Assembly (NCBI GenBank): GCA_900544275.1
Contig: UQUU01000002.1
Location: 1 to 64,000, forward strand
Reading direction: 5' to 3'
From: an uncultured Succiniclasticum sp.
GTDB lineage: Bacteria; Bacillota; Negativicutes; Acidaminococcales; Acidaminococcaceae
Length of the DNA stretch: 64,000 bases
Shown: piece by piece, positions 53,314-62,839 of the stretch
Position numbering within the stretch: position 1 is the stretch's first letter
Layout: every line of letters starts with the position of its first letter
Notes under the pieces: generated by a model
The model's input: only the letters and a program-made list of their open reading frames with translations
What the model was told of the DNA's origin: nothing
The model's database searches: none
Program-made: the position numbers and the translations under genes

Positions 53314-54420
53314 TCAGCGTAAAGTGATCACTACGATTTCCGGCGTACTGCCGATGCGTACAGGCGATCCCCAAAGGCCGTAGCCGCAGGAAACCACGCC
53401 CAGCATCTGACCAAAACGCTTACTGCCATAATCCAGCAAATACATGCGCTGCGTAACCAGGTTTAAAGGCGCCTGTTGCCCCCCATGAGTATGCCCCGCC
53501 AAATACAGATCGTAACCGGCCCGTTCCGCCTCCAAAAAGCGCCGCGGCTGATGATCGACAAGCAAATTCGCAACCGAAGGATCTTTCCCCGCCAGGTCCT
53601 CTAAGGCCCTGCTGTCGGAATGAACGCGGTAATCATCCAGGCCTGCCAGGCGGATCCGGCATGGCAGATCTACCGCTTCATCCACCAGAAAGCGAAAGCC
53701 CACTTCTTCGAAAAGGCGCTTTTCCTCTTGCGTCCGAAGTTCGAAATGATCATGGTTGCCCATCACAGCAAAAACACCGTAACGGCTTTGGATATTCGCC
53801 AGAGGTACATGGCTCTTCTCCAATAAAAGATAATCAATACTCCGATCGATCAGATCGCCGCCAAATACCACAATATCCGGGTTCTGCCGGTTGATTTGCT
53901 CCGTAAGCCTTGCTGCGTAATGCGAACCGAATAACGGCCCCAGATGGATATCTGTGACCAAAACGATTTTTACCGGCTGCGGCAGGTGTTTCCCTGTGTC
54001 ATGCACCACTTCCCTTACAACAGGGTGGACTGCATTCCAGCCGCCCCAGGCGATCAGGCCCAGCACCAACACTAAAGCGCCCTTGACATAAAGCGTATAG
54101 ACATGTTGCCATCCTGCTCCATTGCCGGAAAACAGCGCAGCTAAACGAAGCAGTCCATAAAACAGACCCACGTAAAAAGAATAGTGGAAAAAAGCCAGCC
54201 AATAACCGCTGAGAAAAGCCAGCGGACGTAACACTCCAGGATGAATGATGTTCCATAGCGTTCCGAAACCGTTCACCAGCGCGAAAAGAAAAGGCAACAG
54301 CAGGAACAGCAATAAAACAGAGACGTGGTTCAAAAATGAAAAACCACGTCGATACATACACCAATATAAAGTTGTCAGTACCACACCCAACACAAGAATC
54401 GACAAATAAAAAAATCGCAT
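53314..54420 (-). CDS. Membrane-anchored metallophosphoesterase
   Basis: 368 residues. The first about 130 hold four hydrophobic segments; the rest is a calcineurin-like phosphoesterase with LVTDIHLGP, FGGDLIDR, GNHDH and AGHTHGGQ supplying the bimetal ligands. YkuE/YaeI-like relatives act on lipid or nucleotide phosphate diesters, but the substrate here is unknown. Likely faces one side of the inner membrane; transcribed alone. Confidence 0.9.
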   Translation of the reverse strand: MRFFYLSILVLGVVLTTLYWCMYRRGFSFLNHVSVLLLFLLLPFLFALVNGFGTLWNIIHPGVLRPLAFLSGYWLAFFHYSFYVGLFYGLLRLAALFSGNGAGWQHVYTLYVKGALVLVLGLIAWGGWNAVHPVVREVVHDTGKHLPQPVKIVLVTDIHLGPLFGSHYAARLTEQINRQNPDIVVFGGDLIDRSIDYLLLEKSHVPLANIQSRYGVFAVMGNHDHFELRTQEEKRLFEEVGFRFLVDEAVDLPCRIRLAGLDDYRVHSDSRALEDLAGKDPSVANLLVDHQPRRFLEAERAGYDLYLAGHTHGGQQAPLNLVTQRMYLLDYGSKRFGQMLGVVSCGYGLWGSPVRIGSTPEIVVITLR

Positions 54421-54456
54421 ATAACCTATATTTCTCCTTCAGGAAGATAGAAAAAA

Positions 54457-55230
54457 TCAGTCTTCCTGTTTTTTAATTTCATCCAGCAAAAACTCATTCT
54501 TAATTTTAATATACGTTCCCTTCATACCTAAAGAACGGGTCTCTATCAGGTTCGCGCTTTCAAATTTCCGCATGGCATTGACGATGACAGAACGCGTAAT
54601 ACCAACCCGGTCAGCTACTTTAGAAGCCACCAGGATGCCTTCGTTACCATTTAATTCTGCCAGAATATTGACAATCGCTTCCCACTCGGAAAAAGATAAG
54701 GTCGAGAACGCAATCTGTACCATGGCTTTTTTCCGGGCGCTCTCTTCCACTTTTGCTTCGCGTTCGTGAAGGATCTGCACGCCGATCACTGCGGCAGCAT
54801 ATTCCGCCAGCAACAGATCATCATCATCAAATTCCCGATCATAGCGGGCCAGGATCAAAGTGCCGATACGTTCTCTATCCCCATTAATGGGGACGATCGT
54901 CGTCTGTTTATCCCCATACGAACAGGGCTTATTCTCAACAAAAGGACACATATGCTCTTTATGACTGATATTCGGCGCCGTCTCCCGTTGTTCCGTAACA
55001 AAATCCATATATTCTGCCGGGAAGCGATGTTTTTCTAAAACCATGTCCCGGATAATCTCACATTCAAATTTATCTTGCAAAGCATAACCGCGAACAGCTC
55101 CTTCTGTATCGATCACATAGGTGTTGCAGTGAATCAGCTCTTTCAGCAATTCAGCTACATCCCTGTATTTTACTCTTTCACCGTTTTGCACCAATTTATT
55201 CAGTTTTCTGGCTTTTTCTAATAATTTCAT
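54457..55230 (-). CDS. codY: Global nutrient regulator CodY
   Basis: 257 residues. N-terminal GAF domain that senses branched-chain amino acids (about 1-155) and C-terminal winged helix-turn-helix with ASKVADRVGITRSVIVNAM (about 202-220). GTP binding has also been reported for family members. Represses biosynthetic and transport genes in rich conditions. It follows xerC as in Bacillus, but hslVU, which usually lies between, is missing. Confidence 0.96.
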   Translation of the reverse strand: MKLLEKARKLNKLVQNGERVKYRDVAELLKELIHCNTYVIDTEGAVRGYALQDKFECEIIRDMVLEKHRFPAEYMDFVTEQRETAPNISHKEHMCPFVENKPCSYGDKQTTIVPINGDRERIGTLILARYDREFDDDDLLLAEYAAAVIGVQILHEREAKVEESARKKAMVQIAFSTLSFSEWEAIVNILAELNGNEGILVASKVADRVGITRSVIVNAMRKFESANLIETRSLGMKGTYIKIKNEFLLDEIKKQED

Positions 55231-55245
55231 CTGCTCATTCCTCCA

Positions 55246-56163
55246 TTACGCTCTTGGAAAATTTTTTTCATATATTTTATTGATTCTTTCATTTGTAATA
55301 TGGGTATAGATCTGTGTGGTTGAAAGGCTGGCATGCCCCAGCAGCTCCTGTACCGCCCGTAAGTCCGCCCCGTGTTCCAACAGATGTGTCGCGAAAGTAT
55401 GACGGATCGTATGAGGGCTTACGTTTTTTTGCAGCGCCAGCTGCTGTACATATTTATCCAGAATACGGCGCACACTGCGATCGGTCAATGGGCCGCCCCG
55501 GTTATTAACAAAGACAAACGGATGCTCTTCTGCGTGGTATTTTTGCATGAGCAGTGTACGGCTCTCCGCATAATACCGCAAAAAGGCCGCCTTACAAGTC
55601 TGTCCCACCGGTACGATCCTGTCTTTACTGCCTTTCCCATGCAGGAGAACAAAAAGACTGCTTAGATCCACATCCTGCAACTGCAAACCGGCCAGCTCCG
55701 AAACACGGCAGCCGGTGGCATACAAAAGCTCCAGCACGGCCTGATCACGCAGACCCAGCGGCGTCTTATCGGGCAATTCCAAAATGGCCTCGATCTCCGT
55801 TTCTTCCAGAAAAACCGGCAGACGCTTATCCAGTTTTGGCGTCCGCACCTTGGTAAACGGATTCTGTTCGATTCGTCCTTCCCTGAGCAAAAATTTGTAG
55901 AAAGAACGTAAAGAAGAGATCCGCCGGGCAATCGTTCTTCTGGCATAGGCCTTCTGATTTAAGTACGCCAGATAGGAACGAATATGGGGAACCTGAATCT
56001 GCTCCCAACAAAATGTGGCGCCTTCTTTCAAAAGCATAAATTGTTCGAATTCTCTAATATCCCGTTTATAATTAGCTCCGGTCAGTTCGGAACTGTTTTT
56101 TTCCACCAACAGATAGGAAATAAAGCGTCCTGCCCATAACTTGCGCAACGCGTCTTCTGTCAT
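55246..56163 (-). CDS. xerC: Tyrosine recombinase XerC
   Basis: 305 residues. N-terminal SAM-like core-binding domain, then the catalytic domain with R in TGCRVSELAGL, K in GKGSKDRIVP, H and R in HTIRHTFATHLLEHG, H in LGHASLSTTQ, and the nucleophile Y in IYTH. Resolves chromosome dimers at dif with XerD. Its position in the trmFO-topA neighbourhood supports the housekeeping copy rather than a phage integrase. Confidence 0.94.
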   Translation of the reverse strand: MTEDALRKLWAGRFISYLLVEKNSSELTGANYKRDIREFEQFMLLKEGATFCWEQIQVPHIRSYLAYLNQKAYARRTIARRISSLRSFYKFLLREGRIEQNPFTKVRTPKLDKRLPVFLEETEIEAILELPDKTPLGLRDQAVLELLYATGCRVSELAGLQLQDVDLSSLFVLLHGKGSKDRIVPVGQTCKAAFLRYYAESRTLLMQKYHAEEHPFVFVNNRGGPLTDRSVRRILDKYVQQLALQKNVSPHTIRHTFATHLLEHGADLRAVQELLGHASLSTTQIYTHITNERINKIYEKNFPRA

Positions 56164-56177
56164 GGGATCACTCCTTC

Positions 56178-56278
56178 ATCATGCATTTGCGGAGGCGCGT
56201 TGACACCTCACAAGGGCTTGGTCATTTCGTTGAGCGTCACCCTTTATCATGCACTAGCAAAGGCGCATTGGCGCCTCA
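56178..56278. repeat. Imperfect 33-bp direct repeat upstream of xerC
   Basis: ATCATGCA-type copies at 56178-56210 and 56246-56278 share ATCATGCA, AGGCGC and CCTCA blocks, 68 bases apart. The second copy contains the palindrome AGGCGCATTGGCGCCT. Confidence 0.6.
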
Positions 56279-56392
56279 ATCAGCATTACCGGGTTTTAGC
56301 TCAACAACGCTTAATTTTATAAGTTTATAGTACCATTTATAGGCAGGATAGGCAATGATATTGTCTACTATTTCGATAAAATTTCAAAAACT

Positions 56393-57763
56393 TTATTTTG
56401 TGCATACTAAATTTTCGTTACAACTATCCACTACGCGGGAAAATGCTTCCAAAGATCTTTGAGCTAACTGCTCATTGCGGAGTTTCTTTTTTCTCACCTT
56501 TCTGTCCAAAGGCGGCAGCAGACCAAAATTGATATTCATCGGCTGAAAGCCCTCTATGGCTGTATTGCTGATATAGTGAGAAAGAGCCCCCATAGCGGTA
56601 ATCTCCGGGAAATTCAACGGCGGCAGAGCCTGTAATGACCGTACAGCCTGCACCCCTGCCATTAAACCGGAAGCCGCCGATTCCACATAACCTTCTACTC
56701 CGGTCATCTGACCGGCAAAATAAAAACGGGGGCAGAAACGAAGGGAAAAATCGGCCTGTAAAAGCTTCGGCGAGTTGAGATAGGTGTTCTTGTGCATCAC
56801 ACCATAGCGCACAAACTCAGCGTTCGCCAGACCGGGGATCATACCAAAGACACGACGCTGTTCCGGCCATTTCAGGTGAGTCTGAAAACCTACCAGATTA
56901 TACAACGTACCCGCTGCGTTATCCTGCCGCAGCTGTACTACCGCATAGGCTTCTCTGCCATTGCGCGGGTCACGCAGACCAATGGGTTTTAAAGGGCCAA
57001 ACCGCATGGTGTCTTCGCCCCGTCGGGCCATTTCTTCGATGGGCATACAGCCTTCAAATACATTATGTTCAAAATCTTTTATTTCCGCCGTATCTGCCGC
57101 TTTCAACGCCTCATAAAAAGCCATGTACTCCGCCTTGCTGTAAAAAGGACAATTGAGATACGCAGCCTCGCCTTTATCGTAGCGGGAAGCCCGGTAAATA
57201 ACATCATAATCCAGCGAGTCACCTTCCACAATAGGGGCCGCCGCATCAAAAAAATACAGATATTCCGCCTGTACCAGCTTTTGTATGGCGCGGCTCAAAG
57301 CAGGCGAAGTAAGAGGACCGCTGGCGAAGATCACAATGCCTGCCAGTTTTTCCGGCTCGGTAACCTCCTCTTCCACCACCGTAATCAAAGGCTGCTCTTT
57401 AATCAACCGGGTCACAGTCCGGGCAAAGCCTTCTCTGTCTACCGCCAAAGCGCCGCCTGCCGGTACCCGGTTTGCATCTGCCGCCCGCATGATGACGGAG
57501 TCTAAGCGACGCATTTCTTCTTTCAGAAGTCCCACTGCGTTCTCCACGCTCGCCGATCGCAGAGAATTGCTGCAAACTAATTCAGCAAAATCTCCCGTCT
57601 TGTGAGCCGGATCAGACTGCGCCGGACGCATCTCATGCAAAATCACAGATACGCCTCGACGGACTATCTGCCAGGCTGCCTCACTGCCGGCCAGACCGGC
57701 TCCGATCACATGGATCTGCCCTTTGGCTATTGCTCTATTATCTTTGTTGATAGTTTCCATCAT
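56393..57763 (-). CDS. trmFO: Methylenetetrahydrofolate-tRNA (uracil-5-)-methyltransferase
   Basis: 456 residues. FAD site VIGAGLAGSEAAWQIVRRG near the N-terminus, then the HEMRP motif, and a folate/FAD-binding C-terminal part with YFAGQMTGVEGYVESAASG. Makes ribothymidine 54 in tRNA using methylene-THF. It is separated from topA by a terminator and so has its own promoter or readthrough. Confidence 0.96.
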   Translation of the reverse strand: MMETINKDNRAIAKGQIHVIGAGLAGSEAAWQIVRRGVSVILHEMRPAQSDPAHKTGDFAELVCSNSLRSASVENAVGLLKEEMRRLDSVIMRAADANRVPAGGALAVDREGFARTVTRLIKEQPLITVVEEEVTEPEKLAGIVIFASGPLTSPALSRAIQKLVQAEYLYFFDAAAPIVEGDSLDYDVIYRASRYDKGEAAYLNCPFYSKAEYMAFYEALKAADTAEIKDFEHNVFEGCMPIEEMARRGEDTMRFGPLKPIGLRDPRNGREAYAVVQLRQDNAAGTLYNLVGFQTHLKWPEQRRVFGMIPGLANAEFVRYGVMHKNTYLNSPKLLQADFSLRFCPRFYFAGQMTGVEGYVESAASGLMAGVQAVRSLQALPPLNFPEITAMGALSHYISNTAIEGFQPMNINFGLLPPLDRKVRKKKLRNEQLAQRSLEAFSRVVDSCNENLVCTK

Positions 57764-57767
57764 TGAC

Positions 57768-57805
57768 TCCTAAAAAACGGACAGGAGGAACCAGCGTCCT
57801 CCTGT
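57768..57805 (-). terminator. Intrinsic terminator between topA and trmFO
   Basis: Perfect arms ACAGGAGGA (57781-57789) and TCCTCCTGT (57797-57805), then CCG and a T6 run on the minus strand, a few bases before the trmFO start. It would end the topA transcript. Confidence 0.85.
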
Positions 57806-57940
57806 GAACAGCAATTACTATTAATTTCACCGGTCTTGTCAGTTTCTGCATTATTTATCTTTGCAGCATTTATTTTTCCACTATGTGTTCTTCTATTGCT
57901 TATTTCTTTGTTACTTCTTTATCGTTTATTTCTCTCTGGT

Positions 57941-60196
57941 TTATTTCTTTTTCGTACTCGTTTTTTGAGCGGCAGTTTTTCCCGTTTTCCCGGTAACGGC
58001 CTTGCCTGCCGTTTTTTTCGCCTTTGCCTTCGCCCCAGTTGCCGTTTTGGCACTGCCTTTTTTTACGACCTTGGCAACGCCCAGCAAACTTTCCGTTGTA
58101 ACTTTTTTAGCCCGGGGCGTACGCTTAGGCAGTGCGTTTTCACACTCCGGATTCAGGCAGACCATCTTGGTCCTGCCGCCTCTTTCGGCATGTTCCGCCA
58201 TCTGTTTTCCGCAAAGAGGACAGATTTGTTCCGTAGGTTTATCCCAGGAAGTAAACTTGCATTCCGGGTAATTGGAACAGCCATAAAAGATCCGTCCCGT
58301 TTTACTGCGGCGTATCGTCACATCACCCCCGCAATCAGGGCACTTCACGCCAATCGTTTCCAAAAGCGGTTTCGTGTTACGGCACTCCGGAAATCCGGGA
58401 CAAGCCAGGAATTTCCCGTAACGGCCTTCCCTGATCACCATTTCCCTGCCGCATTTTTCACAAATCACGCCGCTCTTTTCCAACGGTGGCGGATCCTTGG
58501 GAATCACTTTTTCCGCCTCCGTCAACAAGCGTTCAAAAGGAGCGTAAAATTCTTTTAAGACTTTTTCTTTTTCTTCTTTATGCTCGGCAATCTCATCCAG
58601 GTCAGTTTCCATCTGGGCAGAATACTTAATGTTGATGATCTCCCCAAAGTAAGAAGTAAGAAGCTCCACTACCTTAATGCCCAGCTCGGTAGCCAGCAGT
58701 TTTTTGCCTTCTTTGACCACATAACCGCGGGTTTGGATCGTCTGAATGATCGGCGCATAGGTGGAAGGACGGCCGATGCCTTCATCTTCCATCTTTTTTA
58801 CCAGAGAAGCTTCTGTATAATGGGCCGGCGGTTCCGTAAAATGCTGTTCGCCCGGCATGACCTTATGCAGCAGCAAAGGCGTCCCCGGCGCCACGTAAGG
58901 CACCTTCCCGGAATTTTCTTCCTGTACTTCCTTTTTATCCGCCAGACGCAGATAACCGTCAAAGGTAAGAATCGAACCGCCGGCTTTCAATTCATAGGCA
59001 TCTGCCGAAATGGTAAGGTTGGTCTGCTCGAACTCCGCCGCCGCCATCTGGCTGGCCAAAGTACGATTCCAGATTAACTGATACAGGCGGAACTGTTCTT
59101 TAGTCAGGTATGGTTCCACTTCCGAAGGCGTCCGGCTGATTCGGGTCGGACGAATGGCTTCATGGGCATCCTGCGCATTGCTTTTATTTTTGAAACTGTT
59201 AGGTCTGGCGGGACAATAGGGCGCGCCAAAAATCTGGCTGACAAAGCTGCGAATGTCACGAATCGCTTCATCCGCCAGACGGGTGGAATCCGTACGCATA
59301 TAGGTGATCAGACCGGCCGTACTTTTTCCTACACTTACGCCTTCATATAATTGCTGGGCCACCATCATGGTGCGCCGGGTCGTAAAATTCAATTTGTGGG
59401 CGGCTTCCTGCTGCAGCGTACTGGTAGTAAAGGGAGCCGGAGCCTTACGCGATACCGTTTTACGCACTGCATCGGCGACCCGGTACGCCGCTTTATTCAA
59501 ATCATTAACTACAGCCAGCGCTTCCTCGCCGGTGCTGATTTTCAGTTTAGCGCCATTTTTTTTCACGGTATCCGCCGTGAAGATCGGTGCCTTCGCGTTT
59601 TCCCGTAATTTGACGGCAACCGTCCAATATTCCTCTGCGACAAAGTTTTCAATTTCTTTATCCCGATCCGCCACAATTTTCACAGCCACGGACTGTACCC
59701 GTCCGGCGCTCAATCCTTTGCGGACTTTACTCCAAAGCAGAGGGCTCAACTTATACCCCACCAGACGGTCAATGATACGACGGGTCTGCTGCGCGTCCAC
59801 CATGGCATTATTAATGACACGGGGATGTTTCAGGGCCTCTTTTACAGCATTGGCCGTAATTTCATGGAATTCTACACGGCAGGCGGATTTTTCATTCAGT
59901 CCCAGGATATGCGCCAAGTGCCAGCTGATCGCTTCGCCCTCACGGTCAGGGTCAGTCGCCAGATAGATCTTATCTGCCTTATCCGCAGCCGTTTTTAACT
60001 CCCGGATCAGGTCGCCCTTCCCCCGGATATTGATATATTTTGCCTCAAAGCCATTGTCTACATCAACGCCCAAAGTACTTTTGGGCAGGTCTCGCAAGTG
60101 ACCCATAGAGGCCTTTACGGTATAATTGCCCCGGAGAAATTTGGTAATGGTTTTGGATTTTGTCGGAGATTCGACAATGATCAAATTGCTGCTCAT
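57941..60196 (-). CDS. topA: DNA topoisomerase I
   Basis: 751 residues. TOPRIM domain at the N-terminus (LIIVESPTKSKTI and ATDPDREGEAISWH), catalytic tyrosine region SAGLITYMRTDSTRL. Three C-terminal zinc-ribbon-type CxxC motifs (CEKCGREM, CPDCGGDV and CPLCGKQM, near residues 590, 635 and 680). It ends in a lysine/alanine-rich tail of about 60 residues. Relaxes negative supercoils. Follows dprA, same strand. Confidence 0.97.
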   Translation of the reverse strand: MSSNLIIVESPTKSKTITKFLRGNYTVKASMGHLRDLPKSTLGVDVDNGFEAKYINIRGKGDLIRELKTAADKADKIYLATDPDREGEAISWHLAHILGLNEKSACRVEFHEITANAVKEALKHPRVINNAMVDAQQTRRIIDRLVGYKLSPLLWSKVRKGLSAGRVQSVAVKIVADRDKEIENFVAEEYWTVAVKLRENAKAPIFTADTVKKNGAKLKISTGEEALAVVNDLNKAAYRVADAVRKTVSRKAPAPFTTSTLQQEAAHKLNFTTRRTMMVAQQLYEGVSVGKSTAGLITYMRTDSTRLADEAIRDIRSFVSQIFGAPYCPARPNSFKNKSNAQDAHEAIRPTRISRTPSEVEPYLTKEQFRLYQLIWNRTLASQMAAAEFEQTNLTISADAYELKAGGSILTFDGYLRLADKKEVQEENSGKVPYVAPGTPLLLHKVMPGEQHFTEPPAHYTEASLVKKMEDEGIGRPSTYAPIIQTIQTRGYVVKEGKKLLATELGIKVVELLTSYFGEIINIKYSAQMETDLDEIAEHKEEKEKVLKEFYAPFERLLTEAEKVIPKDPPPLEKSGVICEKCGREMVIREGRYGKFLACPGFPECRNTKPLLETIGVKCPDCGGDVTIRRSKTGRIFYGCSNYPECKFTSWDKPTEQICPLCGKQMAEHAERGGRTKMVCLNPECENALPKRTPRAKKVTTESLLGVAKVVKKGSAKTATGAKAKAKKTAGKAVTGKTGKTAAQKTSTKKK

Positions 60197-60242
60197 ATAG
60201 TCCCCCTATATTGCGCCTGTTTTCAGGCTGCGAGTTTTATTT

Positions 60243-61346
60243 CTATGTACGGATATAACGCCGGGCCGCATCGGTATCCACAAAGCCCTTTAGCTGTAAC
60301 GACAACAGTTCCAGGCTTGCCGTGCCTACATCCAATTGCGCCCCTTCGGTCAATTCTTCCAGGGTCTGCGGGCCTTGCGTCAGCAGATCCAGCAATTTTT
60401 TCTGGACAGCGGAGCAGGCAGCAGCCGGAGCGCCGGATGTCAGAGGGAAAAGATTGGAATGGGCAGTCCCTTCCAATTCCGGAAACAGTTCCGCCAAAAC
60501 ATCCTGCGGCGCATCTACCAATCTGGCGCCGGTTTTGATCAGTTTATGCGAACCGGCGTTGTGGGAAGAAAAGATAGGACCGGGAATGCAAAATACTTCC
60601 CGCCCTTCATCCAAAGCAAATTCGGCCGTGATCAACGCGCCGCTGCGTGCCGCAGCCTGCGCCAGGATCACACCCTGACTGATACCGCTGATGATCCGGT
60701 TACGCTGCGGAAACCGGAATTTGCAGGGCGGCGTTCCCGGCATGTACTCGGAAATCACGGCGCCTGTTTCCGCAATTTTGGCAAACAAGGTCCGATTTTC
60801 CTGCGGATAAGCGATATCCACACCACAGCCCAGCACTGCTACGGTTTTACCCCCACCGTGCAACGCCCCTTCATGGGCTGCCGTGTCGATACCACGTGCA
60901 CCGCCGCTTACAATCACCACACTGGCCCGGGCCAGTTCTTCCGCAAACCAACAGGCGGCCTTACGGCCATAGGCTTCCGGTTGTCGGGAACCTACTACTG
61001 CCACGCTGTATTGACAATCCGGCATCTGCCCCCGCACATATAACACAGCCGGCGGATGCAGGATCTGCCGTAAACGTTCCGGATATTCTTTTTTCCGGAT
61101 CGGATAAACCTGAATATCCTGCTTGTAGCAGCATTCCGCCAATCGTTCCGGTAAAGCAGCATTTTGGCGACAGCTTTCCCAAAACTTCCTGCTTTGGTCT
61201 TGCGACAACAAACCCGTTGTCATAAGTTCTTCTTTCGTTGCTTCCCAGACAGCGCGGGCACTGCCAAAGAAATCGACTAAACCGACAAGCTGCGCTGTTT
61301 CGATTCCTTTGGCAACACCCAACGCCGCCCAATAAAATTGTTCCAT
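60243..61346 (-). CDS. dprA: DNA-processing protein A (RecA loader)
   Basis: 367 residues from the ATG at 61346 (MEQFYWAALGV) with AGAGG upstream; the frame extends further but is not family-like. Rossmann-fold core VVGSRQPEAYGRKAAC, SGGARGIDTAAHEGAL, VLGCGVDIAYPQENRTLF, FPQRNRIISGIS and GALITAEFALDEGREVFCIPG. C-terminal winged helix at about 300-367. Protects incoming single-stranded DNA and loads RecA during transformation, and is often kept in non-competent Firmicutes. Confidence 0.95.
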   Translation of the reverse strand: MEQFYWAALGVAKGIETAQLVGLVDFFGSARAVWEATKEELMTTGLLSQDQSRKFWESCRQNAALPERLAECCYKQDIQVYPIRKKEYPERLRQILHPPAVLYVRGQMPDCQYSVAVVGSRQPEAYGRKAACWFAEELARASVVIVSGGARGIDTAAHEGALHGGGKTVAVLGCGVDIAYPQENRTLFAKIAETGAVISEYMPGTPPCKFRFPQRNRIISGISQGVILAQAAARSGALITAEFALDEGREVFCIPGPIFSSHNAGSHKLIKTGARLVDAPQDVLAELFPELEGTAHSNLFPLTSGAPAAACSAVQKKLLDLLTQGPQTLEELTEGAQLDVGTASLELLSLQLKGFVDTDAARRYIRT

Positions 61347-61493
61347 AAATACACCTCTTTTTCTCAGATTTGATGCATTTTGCGGCGTCTGACTGTTTTG
61401 TTTTTGATTTTTGCGCGAAAAACTACACGCATTACTAATATTCATAGCACAAGGGCAGAAAAAAAGTCAATCGGTTTTTCTTAGTTTCTACTA

Positions 61494-62669
61494 TTATATT
61501 GTTAAACTTTTTGTGAACCCGGCAATTTTTTTCGCCGCCTCAGGATGCCCCAGACGGCGTTGCAGACTTTCCCGCTCCCTTTCACGTTCAGCCGGAGTTT
61601 TAGCCATTTCTTTCCGGACCGCTGCGGCAATTTCTTCGACTGTAGAAGCAACCCCGGCCCCCTGATTCTGCACTAAAAATTCTGTGTTCTTCTGTTCCTG
61701 TCCCGGCAAAGGAGAATAGATAAGCAGGGGTGTTCCCAGCGCCAGGCATTCAGCAATTGAAATACCGCCTCCCTTGCCGATCATTAAGTCCGCTGCCCCT
61801 ATCAATTTAGGCAACTCTTCCGTAAAACCTAAAATTTCCAATCGGAAATTCGTACCATAACGCCCTTCCTGCAATTGTTCCCGCAGAAGGGTGTTATGCC
61901 CTGTTATTGCAATCAGGCGCAGCTTTGTGTGGGATTCCGCAGCCAGCAAGGAGATGATTTCCTCCATAGGGAGCAGCCCTTCTCCTCCGCCGGAAATCAG
62001 AACGATAAACACATCTTCCGGCCAACCAAAGCCCCGGCATATCTCCCGCCGCGCCTCCTGTCGGCCGACTGCAACACAAAAAGGCAGGAGCATCTCCCGT
62101 ACCGGGATACCAAAGGCCCGGCTTACAGACGGCCCCGTTTCCTGTGTCGACAACGCTTTCGCCACCTGCTCCTCCAGGGCCTGTTCCGCGATGAAATAAA
62201 CATCCACCTCCGGATAGACCAGCCACCGATGTACCGTATAATCTGTCACGACTACGCCAATACGCAGCTGCGGCGCATATTTTTTCTTATATAGTGACAA
62301 AATGCCTGTCGGCGTACCATGGGTGCTGAGAACCACGTCCGGAGCTACATCAGTCAGGTAGTTTTTCCCGCACCGGAGGAGCACCCGGTTGATAAGATTA
62401 CGCAGAAAAAGCGAACCGGAACCGGCATTGCCCCAGCGGTAGGAAAGTGCATACAGGCCGGGACAAAACCGCAGGATCGCTTTATAACAGGTCAGGAAAC
62501 TTTTGCCCAGGAACGCAGGGAAAAAAGTAAACACGTCCCCTTGTGTGACCAGTGTATCAGGCATGGCGGAAAAAGCCTCCGCCAAAGCCTGGGAAGCCAT
62601 TTTGTGCCCACTGCCCACAGGGGCTGAAAGAATCAGGATGCGCGTTATCTTTTTTTCAACAGCTTTCAT
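61494..62669 (-). CDS. MGDG synthase/UgtP-type glycosyltransferase
   Basis: 391 residues. N-terminal LILSAPVGSGHKMASQALAEAF is the monogalactosyldiacylglycerol synthase motif, and the C-terminal GT-B half has ISGGGEGLLPMEEII and IGKGGGISIAECLALGTPLLIYSPLPGQEQ. It would add sugar to diacylglycerol on the cytoplasmic membrane face; which sugar is unknown. Transcribed alone, upstream of dprA. Confidence 0.87.
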   Translation of the reverse strand: MKAVEKKITRILILSAPVGSGHKMASQALAEAFSAMPDTLVTQGDVFTFFPAFLGKSFLTCYKAILRFCPGLYALSYRWGNAGSGSLFLRNLINRVLLRCGKNYLTDVAPDVVLSTHGTPTGILSLYKKKYAPQLRIGVVVTDYTVHRWLVYPEVDVYFIAEQALEEQVAKALSTQETGPSVSRAFGIPVREMLLPFCVAVGRQEARREICRGFGWPEDVFIVLISGGGEGLLPMEEIISLLAAESHTKLRLIAITGHNTLLREQLQEGRYGTNFRLEILGFTEELPKLIGAADLMIGKGGGISIAECLALGTPLLIYSPLPGQEQKNTEFLVQNQGAGVASTVEEIAAAVRKEMAKTPAERERERESLQRRLGHPEAAKKIAGFTKSLTI

Positions 62670-62729
62670 TTCCCGTTTACTCCCAACATGTTATAATGGT
62701 TTATAACGTTATAGTTGCCTGGAATCTTG

Positions 62730-62771
62730 TAACAGTTTGCAATGTCATAATAGTTTGCAGTGTCATAACAG
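62730..62771. repeat. 18-bp tandem repeat upstream of hydF
   Basis: TAACAGTTTGCAATGTCA (62730-62747) and TAATAGTTTGCAGTGTCA (62748-62765) with a third start TAACAG, in the gap between the divergent glycosyltransferase and hydF genes. A TATAAT at 62803-62808 is a possible hydF -10. The repeats may be operator sites. Confidence 0.6.
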
Positions 62772-62839
62772 CCCGTACAAAATGGCAAGTCACGGTTCAC
62801 TATATAATACCTGAAGAAAATTTGCAAGGAGGCCCCTTG

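Noticed and set aside
55246..56163. Phage integrase
   Set aside because: The neighbourhood (codY, trmFO, topA, dprA) and length are those of housekeeping XerC; no phage genes are nearby.
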